Source: Natronomonas sp.
GTDB taxonomy: Archaea > Halobacteriota > Halobacteria > Halobacteriales > Haloarculaceae
Length of the DNA stretch: 11,052 nt
NCBI GenBank assembly: GCA_007135435.1
Contig: SLIW01000298.1
Coordinates: 1-11,052, forward strand
Direction: 5' to 3'
The notes below the pieces were generated by a model, which saw nothing but the letters and a program-made list of their open reading frames with translations, ran no database searches and had not been told where the DNA came from. This document shows positions 6,232 to 11,052 of this stretch, piece by piece. The translations under genes and the position numbers were made by a program. Positions within the stretch are counted from its first letter, which is position 1, and the number at the start of each line of letters is the position of its first letter.

Positions 6232-6253
6232 CGAGCGGGGAACGACCCGCTCG
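6232..6253. promoter_or_regulatory. Inverted repeat in the upp/DUF5828 divergent promoter region
   Basis: The 8-bp arms CGAGCGGG (6232-6239) and CCCGCTCG (6246-6253) are perfect complements separated by GAACGA. The site lies between the two divergent promoters, about 60 bases upstream of the upp TATA and 40 bases upstream of the other. Operator function is inference. A short GCCCC-ACT-GGGGC hairpin lies just before it at 6211-6223. Confidence 0.45.
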
Positions 6254-6293
6254 ATCTGCCGTCGTCCTTCCAGTCGACGAGCTGGCGACAAGA

Positions 6294-6300
6294 CGTAAGG
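6294..6300 (+). promoter_or_regulatory. Weak TATA-like element for the DUF5828-like gene
   Basis: CGTAAGG is centred about 28 bases before the ATG at 6325, the right place for a leaderless haloarchaeal promoter. The match is poor. Confidence 0.35.
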
Positions 6301-6324
6301 TCACTGACGCAGTAGTGCCCACCG

Positions 6325-7035
6325 ATGGAGGTCGATGAGAGCGTCTCCGGGTTCAAGATCCGGGGCACCTGGGTCGACGTCGTCGAGCACGGCGAGCGGA
6401 TCACCCGGGCGCTCAAGGATCTCGCCGAGGAGGACCAGCCGGTCGACGAGGACGCCCTCGAGGCGTGGGACGAGTGGCGGCCCAAGGCCGACGAGCGCCT
6501 CGGCGAGGACGTCAACCGGAAGACCGCAGAGCAGGCCAGCGTCGGCGAGGGCGAGGGCGAGAAGGCGGGCAAGACCCCCGACGAGGACCTCCGGTCGGCG
6601 GGCGAGAAGATCGCCGACTCCTACGAGCGCCTCGAGGAGGAGGACCCCGGCGAGGCGGTCGACGAGTGGCGGGAGTCGATCAACTACGTCGCCCGCGCCG
6701 CCGACTCGGCGACGCGGAAGGCCCTCCGGAAGGTCGAGGGGAGCGTCTACCGCAACGTCATGACCCAGATGTCGCCGTACTACTTCGACAACGAGCTCGT
6801 GAGCGCGAACCTCCGGCGCGCCGACCCCGACGCCGACGACTACGTCTTCGAGGTGAACGTCAACGACGACGACCTGAAGATCCGGGTCTCGAACCGGCTG
6901 GCGGACTACGAGACGTCGGTCGACCGCTGGCACGTCGACACCCCCAAGGAGACCGACATCGCCGAGGCCGTCGAGGGTCACGACCCACCGGACGAGGCGG
7001 TCACCCACGGGGAGTCGGACCCGACCCAGAACTGA
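6325..7035 (+). CDS. DUF5828-like haloarchaeal protein of unknown function
   Basis: A 236-residue, highly acidic soluble protein with no signal peptide, membrane helix or cysteine. It opens [20 protein letters not shown] and continues with helical Glu/Ala/Arg-rich segments (about 25-140), including a low-complexity [14 protein letters not shown] linker. A conserved-looking beta-rich part follows, with [22 protein letters not shown] (shown in part by [15 protein letters not shown], about residues 147-161), and an acidic, probably flexible tail. I recall this pattern from haloarchaeal proteins labelled DUF5828, but the assignment is from memory. No catalytic motif is evident. It is divergent from upp across a 179-base region holding an inverted repeat, and convergent with the ACT-domain gene. 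Confidence 0.85.
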   Translation: MEVDESVSGFKIRGTWVDVVEHGERITRALKDLAEEDQPVDEDALEAWDEWRPKADERLGEDVNRKTAEQASVGEGEGEKAGKTPDEDLRSAGEKIADSYERLEEEDPGEAVDEWRESINYVARAADSATRKALRKVEGSVYRNVMTQMSPYYFDNELVSANLRRADPDADDYVFEVNVNDDDLKIRVSNRLADYETSVDRWHVDTPKETDIAEAVEGHDPPDEAVTHGESDPTQN

Positions 7036-7118
7036 CGAGCGAGGCCCGGAGCAGCTCGATCTACCGACCTTCACCGAGTTCGTGGCACGACCCTCGAGTG
7101 CGTCCTGCCTCGACCGAG

Positions 7119-7156
7119 CAGCGAGTCCATCACTCGTACAGCGAGTCCATCACTCG
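7119..7156. repeat. 20-bp-period direct duplication over the ACT-gene stop codon
   Basis: CAGCGAGTCCATCACTCG occurs at 7119-7136 and again at 7139-7156, separated by TA. The second copy contains the stop codon (7150-7152) and last codons of the ACT-domain gene, so its terminus is duplicated downstream. On the minus strand each copy reads CGAGTGATGGACTCGCTG. Confidence 0.9.
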
Positions 7157-7653
7157 AGTTCGATCTTCCGGACGAATCCCAGCGCCCTGATCTCGTTGAT
7201 CAGGTCGCCGGCCAGCGGCTCGTCCGTGACGACGTAGAGCTTCGGCTCGTCGGTGAACTCCGGGTCCTCGCTGATCGTCTGGCGGATCGAGATGCCCCGA
7301 TCGGCGATCCGCGAGGTGACCTCCGCCACGATGCCCGGCTGGTCGGCGTCCGTCGGGAGGATCGTGAGGACGGTCAGGTCCAGCACCGGCGCGAGGTCCA
7401 TCAGGGAGGGGATCGCCGAGATGTTCTGGAAGATCCGGCGCAGTTCCTCGTCGGCGAGGATGGCGTCGGTCGTCGCGTCGACGACCCGGCGGTCGACGTC
7501 GATCTCGCGGGCGATCCCGGTGTTGGGGATCTCGATGCCGCCGGAGACGACCCTCCCCTCGTCGTTGACCGAGAAACCGCGCTCGAGGATGAGCCGGATG
7601 ACAGCCTGCTGGCTGGGGCTGTCCTCGAACTTCTCCATGATCTCGTCGAACAT
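7150..7653 (-). CDS. ACT-domain protein, predicted amino-acid-responsive regulator
   Basis: A 167-residue protein with an N-terminal HTH-like region (about 13-66: SPSQQAVIRLILERGFSVND and TGIAREIDVDRRVVDATTDA) and a C-terminal ACT domain (about 92-167: DLTVLTILPTDADQPGIVAEV, RIADRGISIRQTISED, then a closing strand). This architecture matches predicted regulators of amino-acid metabolism with an ACT domain, where the ACT domain binds a small ligand such as an amino acid. The ligand and targets are unknown. ATG at 7653 is chosen over upstream starts because the MFDEIMEKFEDS opening is conserved in appearance and GGAGAGGT directly precedes it. A near-perfect palindrome at 7655-7676 overlaps this leader and may be an autoregulatory operator. 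The gene is convergent with the DUF5828-like gene and divergent from the thioesterase gene. Confidence 0.9.
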   Translation of the reverse strand: MFDEIMEKFEDSPSQQAVIRLILERGFSVNDEGRVVSGGIEIPNTGIAREIDVDRRVVDATTDAILADEELRRIFQNISAIPSLMDLAPVLDLTVLTILPTDADQPGIVAEVTSRIADRGISIRQTISEDPEFTDEPKLYVVTDEPLAGDLINEIRALGFVRKIELE

Positions 7654-7654
7654 A

Positions 7655-7676
7655 CCTCTCCGCTCGAGCGGAGGGG
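7655..7676. promoter_or_regulatory. Palindrome directly upstream of the ACT regulator start
   Basis: CTCCGCTCGAGCGGAG (7658-7673) is a perfect 16-bp palindrome. The symmetry extends to 7655-7676 with one T/G mismatch. It lies one base upstream of the ATG at 7653 and covers the Shine-Dalgarno-like GGAG. As DNA it could be an operator; as RNA it could form a CUCCGC-UCGA-GCGGAG hairpin that hides the ribosome-binding site. Confidence 0.65.
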
Positions 7677-7766
7677 TGTTGTCAGTTACGCCCGCGGCCG
7701 AGGGACACGCCAACGGGCCACCGGACGACCCACGGGCGGTCGAGGCTCAGACGCCCCACGGGCCGG

Positions 7767-7796
7767 CCGTCGAGTGGACGGCCGTCGAGTGGACGG
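7767..7796. repeat. 15-bp tandem duplication upstream of the thioesterase promoter
   Basis: CCGTCGAGTGGACGG occurs twice in direct succession (7767-7781 and 7782-7796), ending just before the TTTT promoter element of the thioesterase gene. It contains GTGGAC, as does the 11-bp array at 3941-4072. Confidence 0.85.
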
Positions 7797-7798
7797 CC

Positions 7799-7802
7799 TT
7801 TT
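7799..7802 (+). promoter_or_regulatory. TATA-like element for the thioesterase gene
   Basis: CCTTTTGA places a T-run about 28 bases before the ATG at 7828. If used, transcription would start beside the ATG and the GGAGGGG at 7816-7822 would not be transcribed; the two signals are alternatives. Confidence 0.35.
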
Positions 7803-7827
7803 GACGACCGGCGGCGGAGGGGTCGAC

Positions 7828-8250
7828 ATGGACCTCACCGAGACGTTCGACCGGATGCCGTTCAACGAGCACCTCGGGATCGAACTGCTCGAGGCCGCCG
7901 ACGGGAGGGCCGTCGGCCGGCTCGAGCTGGGCGACGTCCACTCGTCGAACCCCGAGCGGCTGATCGCCCACGGCGGCGTGGCCTACGCCCTGGCGGACAC
8001 CGTCGGCGGTGCGGCGGCCATCTCCGCGAACGACAGGGTCACGCCGACGATCAACATGCGAATCGACTACCTGTCGCCGGCGACCGGGGGGACGCTGCGC
8101 GCGGAGGCCGAGGTCGTCCGGAACGGCAACAGCGTCGCCACCGTCGAGGTGTCGGTCGTCGACGACGACGGGGTCGACATCGCCACCGGCCTCGGGACCT
8201 ACAAGACCGGAGGCGGGGACGGGGAGACCGCCTGGCGCGGTGGCGCGTAG
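7828..8250 (+). CDS. PaaI-family hotdog-fold thioesterase
   Basis: A 140-residue single hotdog domain. The family signature lies around residues 41-63: N41, the HGG turn at 48-50, then ALADTVGGAAA with D57 as the probable catalytic acid at the start of the hotdog helix. The later segments INMRIDYLSP and LRAEAEVVRNG are the usual beta strands of PaaI-type acyl-CoA thioesterases. It probably hydrolyses aryl- or acyl-CoA thioesters in the cytoplasm; no phenylacetate genes are nearby, so the substrate is open. ATG 7828 is preceded by GGAGGGG at 7816-7822 with five bases of spacing. Upstream in-frame starts (from 7774) lie within the 15-bp repeat and promoter. It is convergent with the AOR gene across 297 bases. 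Confidence 0.93.
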   Translation: MDLTETFDRMPFNEHLGIELLEAADGRAVGRLELGDVHSSNPERLIAHGGVAYALADTVGGAAAISANDRVTPTINMRIDYLSPATGGTLRAEAEVVRNGNSVATVEVSVVDDDGVDIATGLGTYKTGGGDGETAWRGGA

Positions 8251-8308
8251 GACTGGGGCGAACAGGCGGGTGTCTCCGGATCGATGCAGTAGGCGTCGGC
8301 CTCAGGTG

Positions 8309-8323
8309 GGCTCCCGGGGAGCC
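8309..8323. other. Short perfect inverted repeat between convergent genes
   Basis: GGCTCCCGGGGAGCC forms a 7-bp stem about one base, or 6 bp about a three-base loop, 59 bases after the thioesterase stop. It could be a transcript 3'-end structure, but no T-run follows, so a terminator call is not supported. The rest of 8251-8547 holds no credible gene. Confidence 0.35.
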
Positions 8324-8462
8324 AGGTCGACCGTCACCCCTGGATCGGAGGTCAGCGGGGTACTGATCCGGCGTATCGGCCGACGCGACACCCGCACACC
8401 CGCGAGACGTCGGCCTCCAGTCGTTAGCTCATGGGGGGTCTGGCCCCGTCATGGTTTGTAAA

Positions 8463-8508
8463 CGGTCGGCCGAGGGAACGGCCAGCGGTCGGCCGAGGGA
8501 ACGGCCAG
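8463..8508. repeat. 23-bp tandem duplication downstream of the AOR gene
   Basis: Two identical 23-bp copies begin at 8463 and 8486 (CGGTCGGCCGAGGGAACGG followed by CCAG). A CGGTCGG remnant recurs at 8523. The repeat lies 40 bases beyond the AOR stop in the convergent gap. Confidence 0.9.
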
Positions 8509-8547
8509 GATGGTACTCCGAGCGGTCGGTCCAAGGGGCGTGGCGAC

Positions 8548-10242
8548 TCAGTCGTCGGCCGCGGTCGCGGCACCGCCCTCGACGTTCGGATCGGGGACGG
8601 TGCCGTCGTCGTTCCAGCCGCGGAGCTCGTAGTAGTTCGACAGCTCCGCGTCGAGCCCCTCGAGCTCGTAGGGGAGCGCGTCGTCGTCCGAGCGGTCGAA
8701 GCCGCGCTTGCCGTTGAAGTGGCGCTCGAGCTCGACGATCCGCCCGCCGACGGCCTGTAGCGTCTCCCAGTCGGTGCCGAACAGCCGGGCGTAGCGGTCT
8801 TCGGTCATGTTCGAGAAGGCGAACTTGCAGAGGACGCCCGAGTCGTGGACGGCGTTCTTGTTCTCCATCTCGATGAGCCGCTCGGACTTGCCCGCCACGC
8901 CGTCGGCGTCGAGCGCGCGATCGGGGGCGACGAGCGGGTACTCGAGCTGGTACATCTCGGCGTACATGTGGTCGGCGCCGCGGTTGGCCGTCGCGAACGA
9001 CAGGCCCTGACCGTTGAGCGTCCGGCCGTCGTGGGCGGCGAACTCCATGCCTTTCATCGTCCAGTTCTCGACGCCGAGCTCCTCGTGGAACCGGTCGATG
9101 CCCTCGGCGAGCGTGTCGCCGATCCCCTCACGGTGGGCGATCTTCTCGATCAGCTCGTGGATCAGCGCGACGTTTCCGAACTCGTCTTCGGCCGCGAGGT
9201 ACGCCGAGACGACATCGCCACAGGAGATGGTGTCCATCCCGAGCTGGTCGCACAGCTCGTTGGACCGCATGATCGCCACGAAGTCGTCGACCAGCGCGTT
9301 CGACCCGAAGGCCATCATCGTCTCGTACTCCGGTCCCTCGGTCTCGAGGCCGGACTCCTCGTCCCGGGTCGGGAGCTTGCAGGCGAACGCACACGCCGAG
9401 CAGGTTCCCTTCTTGTACTTGTGCTCGATCACCGCCGCCGATCCGATGTCGTCGATGTGCTCGAACTGCAGCTCCTGGAAGTACCGCGTCGGGAGAGCCC
9501 CGACGGCGTTGGCGAAGTCCGAGACGGAGACGGTCCCGGCGTCCTTCATCGGACTGCCGGACTCGGAGGCCTCCTGGTGGATCTCCATGACGAGCTCGTC
9601 GTCGAGGCCCTCGACCTCGGGCGGCGAGTCGCCGTCGAAGGTGAGGAACTTGACGTCCTTCGCGCCGAGGGCGGCACCGAGGCCGCCGCGGCCGAACGCG
9701 CGCGACTTCGAGGTCATGATCGAGGCGAACCGGACGCCGTTCTCGCCCGCCGGGCCGACGACGGCGGTGTGCTCGCTGCCCAGGCTGCGGTCCTCCTGGA
9801 TCGCCTCGACGGTCTCGCCGACCGTCGCCCCGGCGAGCTCAGGCACCGGCTGGAACTCGACGCCCTGGTCCGTGACGTGGACGCCGACGAGCTCGTCCGC
9901 CTCACCGGTGACCTCTACCGCCGAGTAGCCGGTGTCGACGAACGGGCGGGACATGAAGCCCCCGGCGTTCGACGACAGGAGGCCATCGGTGAGCGGCGAC
10001 AGGCCCGTACAGGACAGCCGCCCGGTGAAGCTCATCACCGTCGTCTGCAGCGGGCCGGCCGCGAAGACGAGGCTGTTCTCGGGGCCGAACGGGTCGGCGT
10101 CGAACGGGATCCGGTCGTGGGCGAGTGCCGTCCCGAGGCCACGGCCACCGATGAACGACTCCAGCACCGCGTCGACCTCGACGGTGGTCGCCTCCCGGGA
10201 TCCCACGTCGACCGACAGCAGGGGACCTTCGGCGTGTATCAT
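8548..10242 (-). CDS. Aldehyde:ferredoxin oxidoreductase (tungsten/molybdenum pterin, AOR family)
   Basis: A 564-residue cytoplasmic enzyme, near full family length. The N-terminal AOR domain includes FIGGRGLGTALA (about 30-41) and the cofactor region SRAFGRGGLGAALGAKDVK (RAFGRGGLGAALGA core). The 4Fe-4S ligands are C281, C284 and C288 (CSACAFAC) with the distal C472 in DSGVLCKF, the same spacing pattern as Pyrococcus AOR. It would oxidise aldehydes to carboxylic acids using a bis-pterin W (or Mo) centre, passing electrons to ferredoxin. The substrate cannot be read from sequence. ATG 10242 directly follows GGAGGAGG and lies 30 bases after a TTTAA box. No MoaD/ThiS-type partner is adjacent on the 3' side. 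The gene upstream on the same strand encodes a winged-helix protein 175 bases away. Confidence 0.95.
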   Translation of the reverse strand: MIHAEGPLLSVDVGSREATTVEVDAVLESFIGGRGLGTALAHDRIPFDADPFGPENSLVFAAGPLQTTVMSFTGRLSCTGLSPLTDGLLSSNAGGFMSRPFVDTGYSAVEVTGEADELVGVHVTDQGVEFQPVPELAGATVGETVEAIQEDRSLGSEHTAVVGPAGENGVRFASIMTSKSRAFGRGGLGAALGAKDVKFLTFDGDSPPEVEGLDDELVMEIHQEASESGSPMKDAGTVSVSDFANAVGALPTRYFQELQFEHIDDIGSAAVIEHKYKKGTCSACAFACKLPTRDEESGLETEGPEYETMMAFGSNALVDDFVAIMRSNELCDQLGMDTISCGDVVSAYLAAEDEFGNVALIHELIEKIAHREGIGDTLAEGIDRFHEELGVENWTMKGMEFAAHDGRTLNGQGLSFATANRGADHMYAEMYQLEYPLVAPDRALDADGVAGKSERLIEMENKNAVHDSGVLCKFAFSNMTEDRYARLFGTDWETLQAVGGRIVELERHFNGKRGFDRSDDDALPYELEGLDAELSNYYELRGWNDDGTVPDPNVEGGAATAADD

Positions 10243-10250
10243 CCTCCTCC
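10243..10250 (-). promoter_or_regulatory. Strong Shine-Dalgarno abutting the AOR start
   Basis: On the minus strand GGAGGAGG directly abuts ATG 10242. The first GGAGG is three bases from the ATG, rather close. This supports the start choice, although the promoter position suggests little leader would be transcribed. Confidence 0.5.
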
Positions 10251-10269
10251 TAGGTCGGCTGGGGTGCCC

Positions 10270-10274
10270 TTAAA
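10270..10274 (-). promoter_or_regulatory. TATA box for the AOR gene
   Basis: GGGTTTAAGGG on the minus strand puts TTTAA 30 bases before the ATG at 10242. It suggests the AOR gene has its own promoter and is not only read through from the upstream winged-helix gene. Confidence 0.6.
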
Positions 10275-10417
10275 CCCGGTGCCGGGAGGGACAGGCACGC
10301 TAACGTGGCCGGCGAGTACGACGGAGAGGAGCGGTTCTCCCAGCAGACAGGCCCCCGCCGACAGGTCCAAGGGAGAGACGACTGCTCCCCGTCCCGGCTG
10401 GCGCAGGAGTCGTGTCG

Positions 10418-11052
10418 TCAGAACGCGCTCCGTAGCACCGTCCACAGGTCGTGCTGTCGCTGCAGGAGCGCCGTGACGGGGTCGACGACGCGGTACCGCC
10501 CCTCCTCGTCTCGCTCGGCCAGTCCCCGGCGTCCGAGATCCTCGAGCGTCGTCGCCACGGTGCGTTCTGACATGAGCGTCCTCCCGGCGATCTCCGTGGG
10601 CGTGCCACCGCCGAGTGCCTGGACGGCGAGGTACACCGAGACCTGCCTGGGCGACGCCAGCGCCTCGACCAGCAGCGCTGTCACGAGGGTCCCGTCGGCG
10701 GGGCGCCCGGTCGGTTCGGCTGGTCCCGCCCCTTCCGGGTGCCGGGTGTCCGTCGCCTCGAGCCGATCCTCCAGCAGCGCGATGGCCGTCTTCCGCGCGT
10801 CGCCCTCCTGTTCCGCCGCGAGCAGCCGCTCGAGGGTCGTCGGCTCCCGGATATCGGCCGCGATCGAGCGGAGCTCCGCGACGGTCAGCTCCGCCGGGTC
10901 GACGTCGAGCAGGTCCTCCTCGGTGATCGCGTCGTCGACGGTGAACGCCACCTCGCCCTGGCCCGCGATCAGGAGGCCGACCTCGAGTTCGTGGATCCCC
11001 GGCCGGAGCCGCTCGGTCTCCAGGATCACCCGGACGGTCTCCCCGAGGTCCA
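10418..11052 (-). CDS. Winged helix-turn-helix protein, 5' end beyond window
   Basis: The frame stays open to the right edge, so the N-terminus is missing; a GTG at 11027-11029 is an internal possibility, but the sequence before it (DLGETVRV) reads as normal protein. About 211 residues are visible. The first part is beta-rich (LRPGIHELEVGLLIAGQGEVAF). A helical acidic stretch (LTVAELRSIAADIREPTTLERLLAAEQEGD) and a Pro/Gly/Ala-rich linker follow. The C-terminal domain (about 10420-10660) reads as a winged helix: SPRQVSVYLAVQAL, TPTEIAGRTLMSERTVATTL as the HTH, and GRYRVVDPV as the wing. It is probably a DNA-binding regulator with an N-terminal sensing or assembly domain. I do not recognise the family. 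It may control the AOR gene downstream on the same strand, but this is inference. Confidence 0.75.
   Translation of the reverse strand, partial: DLGETVRVILETERLRPGIHELEVGLLIAGQGEVAFTVDDAITEEDLLDVDPAELTVAELRSIAADIREPTTLERLLAAEQEGDARKTAIALLEDRLEATDTRHPEGAGPAEPTGRPADGTLVTALLVEALASPRQVSVYLAVQALGGGTPTEIAGRTLMSERTVATTLEDLGRRGLAERDEEGRYRVVDPVTALLQRQHDLWTVLRSAF

Noticed and set aside
7797..7804. T-run as a transcription terminator
   Set aside because: Only four T residues, and the position suits a promoter element for the thioesterase gene better.
8251..8547. Small gene or tRNA between the thioesterase and AOR genes
   Set aside because: No cloverleaf, no start with ribosome-binding site and no acidic haloarchaeal composition was found. 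Only a short inverted repeat and the 23-bp duplication are present.
8845..10476. 543-codon plus-strand open frame antisense to AOR
   Set aside because: The minus strand encodes a clear full-length AOR with cofactor and cluster ligands; the plus-strand product has no recognisable motif.

Overview
The window is chromosomal DNA of a haloarchaeon (class Halobacteria). This is inferred from the very high GC content, strongly acidic proteins rich in Asp and Glu, archaeal TATA-like boxes about 27-30 bases before start codons (leaderless or nearly leaderless transcripts), and recognisable haloarchaeal families. No rRNA, tRNA, insertion sequence, integrase or CRISPR array was seen. The content is housekeeping and accessory metabolism, not a mobile island.

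Layout. 1-889 (-): a two-gene operon of a glutaredoxin/GST-N-like thiol protein and a cysteine-less redoxin-fold protein, overlapping as GTGA and cut by the left edge. 1126-2499 (+): a CNNM/CorC-type membrane protein with CBS domains. 2726-3895 (-): a PiT-like anion/phosphate permease. 4202-4861 (+): a YigZ/IMPACT-family protein. 4862-5473: a 612-base non-coding stretch full of repeats. 5474-6145 (-): upp, uracil phosphoribosyltransferase. 6325-7035 (+): a haloarchaeal protein of unknown function (DUF5828-like). 7150-7653 (-): an ACT-domain regulator. 7828-8250 (+): a PaaI-type hotdog thioesterase. 8548-10242 (-): a tungsten-type aldehyde:ferredoxin oxidoreductase. 10418-11052 (-): a partial protein with a C-terminal winged helix-turn-helix.

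The least ordinary content is between the genes. Most of the longer intergenic gaps hold short tandem repeats. Four arrays between 2.48 and 5.39 kb have periods that are multiples of 11 bp: 22 bp at 2485-2671, 11/33 bp at 3941-4072, 110 bp at 4867-5160 and 22 bp at 5297-5384. The two 22-bp arrays share a motif (CGATGG, then AGTGAC 2-3 bases on), and several of the repeats contain TGGAC. Some begin exactly at, or include, a stop codon. Smaller duplications of 27, 20, 15 and 23 bp lie in other gaps. Their function is unknown: they could be phased protein-binding arrays, 3'-end or insulator elements, or products of replication slippage.

The genes show little joint pathway logic beyond the redox operon. 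The main regulatory clues are a near-perfect palindrome directly upstream of the ACT regulator and an 8-bp-arm dyad in the upp/DUF5828 divergent promoter region.
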